From contig JAJTIE010000005.1 in assembly GCA_021300195.1 (NCBI GenBank), positions 159,399-223,398 of the forward strand: a DNA stretch of 64,000 bases, in the 5' to 3' direction. This document shows, piece by piece, positions 33,652 through 42,349 of the stretch; position 1 is the first letter of the stretch, and each line of letters opens with the position of its first letter. A program made the position numbers and the translations under genes. This stretch comes from Bacteroidota bacterium. GTDB lineage: Bacteria > Bacteroidota > Bacteroidia > J057 > JAJTIE01. The notes under the pieces were generated by a model. That model saw nothing but the letters and a program-made list of their open reading frames with translations. It did not search any database and had not been told where the DNA came from.

Positions 33652-35556
33652 ATGGGAAAGATCATCGGTATAGACCTGGGCACCACCAACAGCTGTGTGG
33701 CTGTGATGGAAGGGAATGAGCCCGTGGTAATTGTGAATGCAGAAGGCAAGCGCACAACACCCAGCGTAGTAGCCTTTATGGAAGACGGCGAACGCAAGGT
33801 GGGCGAGCAGGCCAAGCGCCAGGCTATCGTAAATCCCGAGCGCACCATAGCCTCCATCAAGCGCTTTATGGGCAAAAGCTGGAGCGAGAGCAAGGCTGAG
33901 CTGAAAAACACCGCCTACAAGGTGGTGGAGGGCGATAATGACACCGTGCGCGTAGAGGTGGGGAACCGCAAGTACACGCCCCAGGAAATATCGGCCATGG
34001 TGCTGCAAAAAATGAAGAAGGCCGCAGAAGACTACCTGGGCCACGAGGTAAAGGAGGCGGTAATAACCGTGCCTGCCTACTTTAACGACGCGCAGCGCAA
34101 GGCCACCAAAGAGGCAGGCGAGATAGCCGGCCTGGAAGTAAAGCGGATCGTAAACGAGCCCACGGCAGCGGCCCTGGCCTATGGGCTGGATAAGCAACAC
34201 CAGAACGTAAAAGTAGCCGTGTTCGACCTGGGTGGTGGTACCTTCGATATCTCCATCCTGGAGCTGGGAGACGGCGTGTTTGAAGTACTGAGCACCAATG
34301 GCGACACGCACCTGGGTGGCGATGACTTTGACGAGATCATTATCGACTGGCTGGCAGATGAGTTCAAAAAACAAGAGGGGGTAGACCTGCGCCAGGATCC
34401 ACGCGCCCTGCAGCGCCTGAAGGAGGCCGCAGAGAATGCCAAGAAGGAACTCTCCAGCAGCAATAGTGTGGACATTAGCCTGCCCTACATCGTGCTAGAT
34501 CCGGTAAACCCCAAGAACCTGGACACCACCCTGAGCCGTGCCAAGTTTGAGCAACTGGCCGACAAACTGTTTGCCCGCTGTATGGAGCCGTGCCGAAAGG
34601 CCCTGGAGGCTGCCAAGCTGAGTGCCAATGACATCAACGAGGTGATCCTGGTAGGGGGTTCCACGCGCATCCCCAGGGTGCAAGAGATGGTGGAGCAGTT
34701 CTTCGGCAAAAAGCCTAACCGCAGCGTAAACCCGGATGAAGTAGTGGCCCTGGGCGCTGCCGTACAGGGTGGGGTGCTGAGTGGAGATGTGCAGGGCGTA
34801 CTGCTGCTGGATGTAACCCCGCTAAGCCTGGGGATAGAAACCATGGGCGGGGTAATGACCAAGCTGATAGAGGCCAACACCACCATCCCCACCAAAAAGA
34901 GCCAGGTGTTCAGCACCGCCAGCGATAGCCAGCCCAGTGTAGAAATACACGTACTACAGGGCGAGCGCTCTATGGCCAGCGACAACCGGTCTCTGGGCCG
35001 CTTCCACCTGGATGGCATTCCACCCGCACCCCGTGGGGTACCGCAGATAGAGGTAACCTTTGACATAGATGCCAACGGCATCCTGAACGTAACGGCAAAG
35101 GATAACACAACCAACAAAACCCAGAACATCCGCATAGAGGCCAGCAGCGGCCTGAGCAAGGACGAGATAGACAAAATGCGTAAGGATGCCGAGCGGCACG
35201 CCAGCGAGGATGCCCGCCGCAAGCAGGAGGTGGATAAACTGAACGAAGCGGATACGCTGATATTCAGCACCGAGAAGCAGCTGAAGGAGCACGCCGACAA
35301 GCTGAGCGAGCAGAGCAGAGGTAGCCTGCAGGCGGCGCTGGCCGAGCTGAAAGACGCACATACGCAGAAGGATCTGAGCCGGGTGGATGCCGCCATGGCA
35401 GCCCTAAACCAGGCCTGGAGCACCGCCAGTGCCGAGATGGGTGCCCAGCCCGGTGCGGGTAGTGCCAGCGGCGCGGGTAGCCAGCAGCAGGGCAACCCCC
35501 AGGCCGATGGCGATGTGGCCGATGTAGAATACGAAGAGGTGGACGACACAAAATAG
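33652..35556 (+). CDS. dnaK: Chaperone DnaK (Hsp70)
   Basis: Hsp70 binds exposed hydrophobic peptides in an ATP cycle driven by DnaJ and GrpE. The 634-residue protein starts [18 protein letters not shown] (phosphate 1 loop), then [17 protein letters not shown] (phosphate 2), [14 protein letters not shown] (adenosine loop) and [13 protein letters not shown] at the start of the substrate domain. It ends in a Gly/Ser linker and acidic tail (EYEEVDDTK). grpE and dnaJ are not adjacent. No CIRCE element is visible upstream; the leader of about 190 bases has no clear promoter. A strong terminator lies 28 bases downstream. Confidence 0.98.
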   Translation: MGKIIGIDLGTTNSCVAVMEGNEPVVIVNAEGKRTTPSVVAFMEDGERKVGEQAKRQAIVNPERTIASIKRFMGKSWSESKAELKNTAYKVVEGDNDTVRVEVGNRKYTPQEISAMVLQKMKKAAEDYLGHEVKEAVITVPAYFNDAQRKATKEAGEIAGLEVKRIVNEPTAAALAYGLDKQHQNVKVAVFDLGGGTFDISILELGDGVFEVLSTNGDTHLGGDDFDEIIIDWLADEFKKQEGVDLRQDPRALQRLKEAAENAKKELSSSNSVDISLPYIVLDPVNPKNLDTTLSRAKFEQLADKLFARCMEPCRKALEAAKLSANDINEVILVGGSTRIPRVQEMVEQFFGKKPNRSVNPDEVVALGAAVQGGVLSGDVQGVLLLDVTPLSLGIETMGGVMTKLIEANTTIPTKKSQVFSTASDSQPSVEIHVLQGERSMASDNRSLGRFHLDGIPPAPRGVPQIEVTFDIDANGILNVTAKDNTTNKTQNIRIEASSGLSKDEIDKMRKDAERHASEDARRKQEVDKLNEADTLIFSTEKQLKEHADKLSEQSRGSLQAALAELKDAHTQKDLSRVDAAMAALNQAWSTASAEMGAQPGAGSASGAGSQQQGNPQADGDVADVEYEEVDDTK

Positions 35557-35584
35557 GCCCGTATCCTAGCCTTATCTTCTTGTC

Positions 35585-35616
35585 AAGCTGCCTCCTGCAC
35601 GGGGCAGCTTTTTTTT
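35585..35616 (+). terminator. Rho-independent terminator of dnaK
   Basis: AAGCTGCC and GGCAGCTT form an 8-bp stem around a 10-base loop, followed by a run of Ts to 35616. Confidence 0.9.
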
Positions 35617-35672
35617 ACTGCCGTCCTCAGCTATTTTTGCAGCCTGTAGGGTTTTTTGCCCTCTTCTCTGCT

Positions 35673-36953
35673 ATGTACCTCCTTCGTCTACTCAAACCCT
35701 GGTGGCCGCCCCTGCTGCTGGGTTCTTTGCTCGTAGCCTATATGGCAAACAACATGACCTGGTTTGGCCCCTACGGCGGTCCGATCGGCTATTTGCTGCT
35801 TATCGCTGGCCTGCTGGCCTGGCTCTGGAGGCAGCCCACCTCCATTTTCTACCTGGGCCGGACACAGCCTAATCCGCAACTATTGGGCACCTGGCTGGCA
35901 GGTGCTGCACTTGGCATGCTCCTCGTTGTCGGCCTGGTGGCAGCAAACCCACTAGATGTGGCAAAGGGGGACATCGTGCTAGTGGTGCAAGTGTATGTGC
36001 AGCGCTTGCTGGCAGGCGACGTGGTGTATCAAATGGTGACCGTGGGGCCCAATAATGTGTATGAAGCAGGCTATCTGCTATTCCACTGGCTGCCCTTTGT
36101 GCCCGCAGAACTGTTGGGTATCGATTACCGAATAGCCGCATTTTGCTACTTTCAGCTGGCCCTGCTGGTAGCCGGTTTTCGCCTTTTGGGTGGCCTGCCC
36201 GGCAGGTGGCCGCTAGTGCTGATGGTCGCTACCCAGGTGGTCGTCCTCCTGCTTATCCGTTTAAACCCCAATGTGCACATTTACACCATCGAGCCCCTTA
36301 TTTACGGCTACTACCTCCTACTGCTCGTGTGGGGGCTGGGGTCCAACCGTTGGTTGGCCGTGCTGGCATTCCTGCTGTGCCTGCTCAGCCGTTACAGCCT
36401 GGTGTTCTGGGTGCCCGCTGCCCTGGTGGTGGTATTGCGGCTGCACGGCTGGCGCCATACCCTGTGGGTTTTCGGGCTTACCCTGGTGGGTCTGGCTGTT
36501 TTCTTCTTACTCTTTTTGGTACACGACCCCTTGGTTGTACTGCGCAGCCTGCAAAGCTATACCACTGCCACCGTTAACGAGTGGACCTATAACACATCGG
36601 GCGGCAGGCCAGTACACTTGTACTTTGGTCGGGGCCTTGCCCTGTACTTTTACGAGTGGGGAAACGGTAGCATACTAGCACGCATACAAAGCCTGCAAAC
36701 GGTACATCTACTTGTTACTGCCACCAGCGGGCTTTTGCTGGCCTTGGGTGCCTTCTTTGTTCCCAGAAACAAGCTGTACGGGTATGGCCTGCTTGGCCTA
36801 GCCGTGTATCATGCCCTTTTCCTTAGCTTTCTGCAGTTACCCTACAGCTATCTCTTCGGCACAAACTTCTGGTGGTGCTGGGGCTTGCTGCTGTGGGCAG
36901 TGCGAGGCAAGCTTACCACCGGCATGATGCCCGTGCAGGCTCGTCTGCGCTAG
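35673..36953 (+). CDS. Polytopic membrane protein, unknown (possible glycosyltransferase-like)
   Basis: A 426-residue protein with about ten to eleven hydrophobic segments covering nearly its whole length and a basic C-terminus. The pattern of long membrane helices with periplasmic loops after the first pair (NPLDVAKGDIVLVVQVYVQ) and near residue 300 (YTTATVNEWTYNTSGG) recalls GT-C mannosyl-/arabinosyltransferase-like membrane proteins, but no DxD or other catalytic motif is certain. The start at 35673 is chosen because the dnaK terminator occupies 35585-35616. Confidence 0.72.
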   Translation: MYLLRLLKPWWPPLLLGSLLVAYMANNMTWFGPYGGPIGYLLLIAGLLAWLWRQPTSIFYLGRTQPNPQLLGTWLAGAALGMLLVVGLVAANPLDVAKGDIVLVVQVYVQRLLAGDVVYQMVTVGPNNVYEAGYLLFHWLPFVPAELLGIDYRIAAFCYFQLALLVAGFRLLGGLPGRWPLVLMVATQVVVLLLIRLNPNVHIYTIEPLIYGYYLLLLVWGLGSNRWLAVLAFLLCLLSRYSLVFWVPAALVVVLRLHGWRHTLWVFGLTLVGLAVFFLLFLVHDPLVVLRSLQSYTTATVNEWTYNTSGGRPVHLYFGRGLALYFYEWGNGSILARIQSLQTVHLLVTATSGLLLALGAFFVPRNKLYGYGLLGLAVYHALFLSFLQLPYSYLFGTNFWWCWGLLLWAVRGKLTTGMMPVQARLR

Positions 36954-37179
36954 CCACGCTACATTCGTGCACGGGCCTAGGGGCCATGAAATAACAAGGG
37001 CGGAATTACCGCCCGGAGGATGCAATGCCCAGCTGCACGGAGCCGATCGGCTGTGCGTCTCGGGGGGGGCGTAGGGCTTTGGGCACAGGTGCTATCTTCG
37101 TATCCCGTATAAACTTCGCATTTCAGCAGCACCGGCTCGAACCAATCCTTTGCCCCAGTTGTTGCCACGGTAGTCTATG

Positions 37180-37192
37180 TAGAATCATTCTA
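37180..37192. repeat. Perfect palindrome upstream of nfu
   Basis: TAGAAT-C-ATTCTA is a 13-base perfect inverted repeat that ends 11 bases before the nfu ATG. This position suits an operator, and no T-tract follows. A longer imperfect palindrome centred on AGCCGATCGGCT lies further upstream at 37035-37056. Confidence 0.35.
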
Positions 37193-37203
37193 TGCTACTA
37201 CCC

Positions 37204-37761
37204 ATGAGAATCTATACCGAACTAACCCCCAACCCTGCTTCGCTCAAGTTTGTGGTAGACCGTTTGCTGCTGAATAACCGGGTGGCCGATTTCCCAGCCC
37301 GGGAGGACGCAGCCGGAAAAAGCCAGCTGGCAGAAAAACTGTTTGCCTACCCTTTTGTTACCCAGGTGTTTATCGGCCGAAATTTTGTAACACTCAACAA
37401 AACAGAGGCTGCCGGCTGGGCAGACATCATCCCGGTGATAAAGGATGAGCTGACCCGCTACCTGGAGAGCGGTGCCCCCATTGTAGAGGGCGAAGAGGCC
37501 GTGGCGGTGCTGGATGAGAATGAGCCGGAGATTGTGCGAAACATAAAGACGGTAATCGAGGAGCAGGTACGCCCAGCCGTAGCCATGGACGGAGGAGACA
37601 TTACCTTCGAGGGCTTTGAGGATGGCGTGGTGCACCTGAAGCTGAAGGGTGCCTGTAGCGGCTGCCCCAGCAGTACCATGACGCTGAAGCAGGGCATACA
37701 CGGCCTGCTGACCCGTATGTTTCCCAACGACGTGAAGGAGGTAGAGGCCGTAAACGGCTAG
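37204..37761 (+). CDS. Nfu-type iron-sulfur cluster scaffold/carrier protein
   Basis: Nfu proteins carry [4Fe-4S] clusters to target enzymes. The 185-residue protein has an N-terminal Nfu_N domain (YTELTPNPASLKFVVD, then VTQVFIGRNFVTLNK; about 1-88) and a C-terminal NifU-like domain (about 110-182) with the cluster-binding pair C151/C154 in GACSGCPSS. The ATG at 37204 is preferred to one at 37192 because family members begin M-R-I-Y-T-E. The 250 bases upstream hold two palindromes that could be operator sites. Confidence 0.92.
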   Translation: MRIYTELTPNPASLKFVVDRLLLNNRVADFPAREDAAGKSQLAEKLFAYPFVTQVFIGRNFVTLNKTEAAGWADIIPVIKDELTRYLESGAPIVEGEEAVAVLDENEPEIVRNIKTVIEEQVRPAVAMDGGDITFEGFEDGVVHLKLKGACSGCPSSTMTLKQGIHGLLTRMFPNDVKEVEAVNG

Positions 37762-37869
37762 CCAATATACCGCACACGCAGCTGGTTGCTCATCCCGGCT
37801 TGCGCATCGGGGCGGTCCGACTCGCCGATCCAAAACCACCTTTGGCGTAAAACCCCGCACCAGAGCTGC

Positions 37870-37877
37870 TATATTTA
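37870..37877 (+). promoter_or_regulatory. -7 box of methylmalonyl-CoA mutase
   Basis: TATATTTA, one base off TAnnTTTG, ends four bases before the ATG at 37882. It supports that start over an upstream in-frame ATG. Confidence 0.38.
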
Positions 37878-37881
37878 CGCG

Positions 37882-39942
37882 ATGGAAAGCGCATGGATAA
37901 CTCCCGAGGGCATACCGGTGAAGCCCCAGTTCGGCCTGGAAGACCTGGCCGGGCTGAAGCACCTGGGCTACGTAGCCGGCATACCCCCCTACCTGCGTGG
38001 CCCCTATGCCAGCATGTATGCCATACGGCCCTGGACAGTGCGGCAGTATGCGGGCTTCAGTACGGCCGAGGAGAGCAACGCCTTTTATCGCCGAAACCTG
38101 GCTGCTGGCCAGACTGGCCTGAGTGTAGCCTTCGACCTGGCCACCCACCGCGGCTACGATAGCGACCATCCCCGCGTGCGGGGCGATGTGGGCAAGGCCG
38201 GCGTGGCTATAGACTCGGTGCTGGACATGCAGATCCTGTTTGACCAGATTCCGCTCGACCAGATCTCCGTATCTATGACCATGAATGGGGCGGTGATCCC
38301 CATTATGGCTTTCTTCATCGTGGCCGCAGAGGAGCAGGGTGTGCAGCCAGGGCAGCTAAGTGGCACCATTCAGAATGACATCCTGAAAGAATTCATGGTG
38401 CGCAACACCTACATCTACCCCCCCAAGCCCAGCCTGCGCATCATTACCGACATCTTTGCCTACACCAGCCAGCATATGCCGAAGTTTAACAGCATCAGCA
38501 TCAGCGGCTACCACATGCAGGAGGCCGGTGCCACGGCCGATATTGAGATGGCCTACACCCTGGCCGATGGGCTGGAGTACATCCGTGCAGGCCTGGCTGC
38601 CGGCCTGAAGATAGATGACTTTGCCCCCCGGCTCAGCTTCTTCTGGGGCATCGGCATGAACCTGTTTGCCGAAGTGGCCAAGATGCGGGCTGCCCGCCTG
38701 CTGTGGGCCAGCCTGGTGCGCCAGTTCCACCCCAAGGACCCCAAGAGCATGGCCCTGCGCACCCACTGCCAAACCAGTGGCTGGAGCCTGACCGAGCAAG
38801 ACCCCTACAACAACGTGGCACGCACCACCATAGAGGCCCTGGCTGCCGTGCTGGGGGGTACGCAGAGCCTGCACACCAATAGCCTGGATGAAGCTATTGC
38901 CCTGCCTACGGACTTCAGCGCCAAGATTGCCCGCAACACCCAGCTGATCCTGCAAGAAGAGGCGGGGATAACGCCCTATATTGACCCACTGGGTGGCAGC
39001 TACTACCTGGAGTACCTGACGGACCAACTGCTGACCAAGGCCCAGATCCTGATCCGGGAGGTAGAAGAACTGGGCGGTATGGCTAGCGCCATAGAGGCCG
39101 GGCTGCCCAAAATGCGGATAGAAGAGGCTGCCGCACGCAAGCAGGCGCGGATAGACACCGGCCAAGACACGATACTGGGGGTAAATAAGTATCGACCCGA
39201 GAGCGAAGACCCCATCGACATCCTGGAGGTGGATAACACGGCTGTGCGAGAGGCTCAGCTTGCACGCCTGGCACACCTGAGGGCTGAGCGAGACGGCGAA
39301 GCCGTGCAGCAGGCACTAGCCGCCCTATCGGCCTGCGCACAGGGCACCACCCAGGGCAACCTGCTGGAGCTGGCCGTGGAGGCAGCACGAAGGCGTGCCA
39401 CCCTGGGCGAAATATCGGACGCTATGGAGAAGCATTTTGGCCGCTTTCGCGAGACGCTACGCCCCATCAGTGGCGTATACAGCGCGGTGGCCCAAGGTCA
39501 GCCCAATTTTAGCGAGGCGCAGCGCCTGGTGGCCGAGTTTGCTAAGGTGGAGGGAAGACCCCCCCGCCTGCTGATAGCAAAGCTGGGCCAGGATGGCCAC
39601 GATCGGGGTAGCAAGGTGATTGCCACCAGCTTTGCCGATCTGGGTTTTACCGTAGACATAGGCCCTCTATTCCAAACGCCGGAAGAAGCCGCGCGCCAGG
39701 CTGTAGAGAATGACGTGCACATTGTGGGCATCAGCTCCCTGGCTGGTGGGCACAAAACCCTGGTGCCCGAGCTGATAGCGGAGCTGAAAAGGTGGGACAG
39801 AGAAGACATCCTGGTTATAGCCGGTGGGGTTATTCCGCGGCAAGACTATGATGCGCTGCACCAGGCGGGTGTGGCCCATGTGTTTGGCCCCGGCACTGTG
39901 ATAGCCGACGCGGCCATTCAAATTCTGAAAGGCCTGATGTAG
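37882..39942 (+). CDS. Methylmalonyl-CoA mutase, large (catalytic) subunit
   Basis: Interconverts (R)-methylmalonyl-CoA and succinyl-CoA with adenosylcobalamin. The 686-residue protein has the TIM-barrel catalytic domain ([50 protein letters not shown]) and a C-terminal B12-binding domain with the base-off motif LGQDGHDRG (lower cobalt ligand H573), then [14 protein letters not shown] and a closing VFGPGTVI. This is a catalytic chain; the small subunit and the MeaB/ArgK GTPase chaperone usually linked to it are not adjacent. The gene probably stands alone between its own promoter box and a terminator. Confidence 0.95.
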   Translation: MESAWITPEGIPVKPQFGLEDLAGLKHLGYVAGIPPYLRGPYASMYAIRPWTVRQYAGFSTAEESNAFYRRNLAAGQTGLSVAFDLATHRGYDSDHPRVRGDVGKAGVAIDSVLDMQILFDQIPLDQISVSMTMNGAVIPIMAFFIVAAEEQGVQPGQLSGTIQNDILKEFMVRNTYIYPPKPSLRIITDIFAYTSQHMPKFNSISISGYHMQEAGATADIEMAYTLADGLEYIRAGLAAGLKIDDFAPRLSFFWGIGMNLFAEVAKMRAARLLWASLVRQFHPKDPKSMALRTHCQTSGWSLTEQDPYNNVARTTIEALAAVLGGTQSLHTNSLDEAIALPTDFSAKIARNTQLILQEEAGITPYIDPLGGSYYLEYLTDQLLTKAQILIREVEELGGMASAIEAGLPKMRIEEAAARKQARIDTGQDTILGVNKYRPESEDPIDILEVDNTAVREAQLARLAHLRAERDGEAVQQALAALSACAQGTTQGNLLELAVEAARRRATLGEISDAMEKHFGRFRETLRPISGVYSAVAQGQPNFSEAQRLVAEFAKVEGRPPRLLIAKLGQDGHDRGSKVIATSFADLGFTVDIGPLFQTPEEAARQAVENDVHIVGISSLAGGHKTLVPELIAELKRWDREDILVIAGGVIPRQDYDALHQAGVAHVFGPGTVIADAAIQILKGLM

Positions 39943-40169
39943 CGCGGCGTACCCCAAACTAGCCTGAAGGAGGTAGGGTAGGGGGAAATAGAAAGCCGCT
40001 GGTTCGCACTCCCTCCTTTCTGCCTCCTCGTCTTTCGTACGTTACCTCCCCCGGCATCGGCCACCCTGCCTGTTGTATCTCCGGCTCTGGCAGATAAAGC
40101 CTGCATGGGCTTGGTTATATGTTTATACGGCACGATCGCTTCTGATATCAGGCACCAATAGGGCGGCTT

Positions 40170-40211
40170 AAAACAGAAAAAAAGCGCCATAAGCGCTTTT
40201 TTTCTGTTTTT
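40170..40211. terminator. Bidirectional terminator
   Basis: AAAACAGAAAAAAAGCGC and GCGCTTTTTTTCTGTTTT are perfect 18-base complements around a short loop. The hairpin lies between the convergent methylmalonyl-CoA mutase and DUF2283 genes and serves both strands. Confidence 0.93.
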
Positions 40212-40226
40212 GTCTGTCATACAGCT

Positions 40227-40445
40227 TCAGGCCCGCGGCGTTTGCAGCAGGTGGAAATCCCAGCCTGAGTAAGACCCGGCGGCTCCTACGTCCATCTTTA
40301 CATCGGCCATGGCTATGCCTACTACCTGGCCTCCCGCGTCGTAGTCTACCGTCGTGCCATTCTCATCCCGATCGCTATCTGCTACAGCACGCTCGGAAAA
40401 CTGAATGCGAATCATGCCAAACCGGGGATCGTACGTTACATGCAT
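40227..40445 (-). CDS. DUF2283-like small protein
   Basis: A 72-residue protein. The pattern VTYDPRFGMIRIQFSERAV followed by TTVDYDAGGQVVGIAMADV matches the DUF2283 fold, a small beta protein often encoded near toxin-antitoxin or mobile loci, although its function is unknown. Its C-terminus (SYSGWDFHLLQ) is longer than usual. It is isolated between a terminator and an AT-rich, probably non-coding stretch; no partner gene is visible. Confidence 0.72.
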   Translation of the reverse strand: MHVTYDPRFGMIRIQFSERAVADSDRDENGTTVDYDAGGQVVGIAMADVKMDVGAAGSYSGWDFHLLQTPRA

Positions 40446-41172
40446 AGTCTAGTAGTTTATTGTAATTGATAGTTGAATATACAAAAAAAATAACAAAAGT
40501 TATTCAGAAACATTTCTAACGACTACCCCGAACCGATATAAATCCGAGGTTCACGCCGACGCGAGCGTCGGGCACTTCAACGTGCGGATTATAGGATCGG
40601 CCAAATATACTAAACAAATGATTGAATCTTGGGGTGGTGTGTTTAATCACTCGCCTCATCACCCTGTTAAGTTGTATAGCCTGCGTCCTTGGGTGATCTA
40701 TCAGGGTGCTGGCATGCAAAGCCCAGATATGCACAACCCAATCTTCGGCACCGAAATTCCTCCTGAGTCCGGGCCGATTCTTAGCCCTATCTGCAGCTAC
40801 ACGCTGCGAAGGCTGAATGCGAGCTGCCTTATCAGCTGGGTTACGGGTTACTTGCACGGGTGGTACATTTAGCGTCCTATGCCATCTTCTACGCATTCAG
40901 GGTCGGCCAGGTTCTAAAATAGGTTTAGTAATTGTTCAAATACGGCGTGCTGCCGATGAGTGGCGGAAAATGGGGGGTGAATTCAGGCGAACCTTTCGCG
41001 ACGATAAAGGCCGATACATCTGCCTAAGGAATAGGCAATCCGATACCCCTGCATACATCCAGCTACACATACGGGGGGGGGCCGGATGAGAGCGCGAGCC
41101 GGTGGCCAGTAGTGCCTACTAATCCGGCGTGCTAAGCTCCGCCCGGCTTTGTGCTACAGACGGCGGTTTGGG
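40446..41172. other. 727-base stretch without a convincing gene
   Basis: The first ~55 bases are very A/T-rich and are probably the promoter of the DUF2283 gene. A 7-bp hairpin (CCGACGC-GA-GCGTCGG, 40556-40571) of the REP kind follows. From about 40500 to 40900 both strands are open in overlapping frames without family resemblance, and base composition is visibly less GC-rich than in flanking genes. This looks like a decayed insertion or relic. No transposase, tRNA or attachment site is seen. Confidence 0.5.
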
Positions 41173-42300
41173 CTAGTCGGTATAGGGTTCCGAGGCACTT
41201 TGTTCAAACAGCACATACACCTCGGGCCTTGCAGCCCGAAAGGCATCCACCTCGGCCTGTGGCAGGGGGTTGCCCCGCAGGTCCAGCTTCTCTAGTGCCT
41301 CTAGCTGGTACAGGGATTTGGGTAGGGTGCTTAGCTTGTTCCCGTCCAGGTACAGGGTGTGCATCCAGCGGATCTGCCCAAAGCGCGGCGGCAGCCTGTC
41401 TATGCCACAGTCCGATAGGTCCAGCGAGTAGAGATAGGGTATTTCGTGCAGATTATCGGCCAGCTTGCGCAGGGGGTTCTGTGCCAGGATCAGTACATTC
41501 AGGCGCCTGAGGCGGGCTATGCCCGTGCCTACACTGTCCAGCAGGTTCTTGCTCAGGTCCAGGGTAGTCAGGCCCTCCAAGCCCCAAAAGGACGGGGGAA
41601 TAGACCGGAGGCGGTTGTTGTGAAAGTCGAGCTGCTTCAGCGCCTTGAGCTTACCCAGGGTGGGTGGTACCTCGGCAATGTAGTTTCCACTGGCCACCAG
41701 GCTCTCCAGCCTGCCCAGGCCCGCCAGGTCGTCGGGTAGCGCTTTCAGGAAGTTGCTGCTGATATCCAGTGTGGTGAGGCTGCCCAGCTGGCCAATGACC
41801 GCGGGCAGTGTGTCCAGCTGGTTGTTTTCTAGCCGCAGATCTTTCAGGTTATACAGCTTGGCGAGGGTGGGTGGCAACGTGGTCAGCTGGTTTCCGTTCA
41901 GGTTTATGCGCTGCAGGCGGTTCAGCATGCCAACCTCTGGGGGTAGGGTGTTCAGGTGGCACAGGGGCAGCTCCAGTAGCTCCAGGCTCTTCCATCCGGC
42001 TATCTCGGGCGGCAGGGCCTGTAGCTGCCCGGCGCGGTAGTGAAACTCCTGCATCTTGTCCAGCTGGCCCACGGCTGCGGGCAGGGTGCGTATTTTGGGG
42101 TCTACCAGGTTCAGGGTATGCACGCTGTGGGGATACCTGAGTGCCGTGCGCAGGCTGATGTGGTAGCCCTCGTATACGGTGGGGTCTGCCACAGCCTCGC
42201 CCTGTGCGTGCACTAGTGGGCTACTGGCCAGGAGGGGCAGGAGCCAGAGTAGGTAGGGCCGGATTCTGGCAAAGCGTCGAGTTTTGGTTGCCCGGGGCAT
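41173..42300 (-). CDS. Exported leucine-rich-repeat protein
   Basis: A 375-residue protein with a signal peptide (LLWLLPLLASSPLVHAQ). About ten to eleven LRRs of the 23-residue plant/bacterial type follow, for example LQRINLNGNQLTTLPPTLAK, LKDLRLENNQLDTLPAVIG and LTTLDISSNFLKALPDDLAG. The repeats run from about residue 60 to 350, with a short capping tail. LRRs give a protein-binding arc, so a surface or periplasmic binding role is likely, though the partner is unknown. No type IX sorting tail is present. It lies downstream of recQ on the same strand. Confidence 0.88.
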   Translation of the reverse strand: MPRATKTRRFARIRPYLLWLLPLLASSPLVHAQGEAVADPTVYEGYHISLRTALRYPHSVHTLNLVDPKIRTLPAAVGQLDKMQEFHYRAGQLQALPPEIAGWKSLELLELPLCHLNTLPPEVGMLNRLQRINLNGNQLTTLPPTLAKLYNLKDLRLENNQLDTLPAVIGQLGSLTTLDISSNFLKALPDDLAGLGRLESLVASGNYIAEVPPTLGKLKALKQLDFHNNRLRSIPPSFWGLEGLTTLDLSKNLLDSVGTGIARLRRLNVLILAQNPLRKLADNLHEIPYLYSLDLSDCGIDRLPPRFGQIRWMHTLYLDGNKLSTLPKSLYQLEALEKLDLRGNPLPQAEVDAFRAARPEVYVLFEQSASEPYTD

Positions 42301-42349
42301 AAAAGAAGCAAAGGCCTGGACGAAGGAGGGGGCGTATGAAGGGCGGGCG

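Noticed and set aside
34485..35549. 354-residue minus-strand open frame across dnaK
   Set aside because: Antisense shadow with a Ser/Leu-rich composition typical of reverse-complemented GC-rich codons.
35580..35672. N-terminal extension of the membrane protein gene starting at 35580
   Set aside because: This stretch contains the dnaK terminator hairpin and its T-tract; the ATG at 35673 begins the hydrophobic N-terminus.
40516..40896. Two overlapping open frames on opposite strands in the 40.4-41.2 kb gap
   Set aside because: Neither has a recognisable motif, signal peptide or promoter box, and both cross the hairpin. They are described as part of a decayed region instead.
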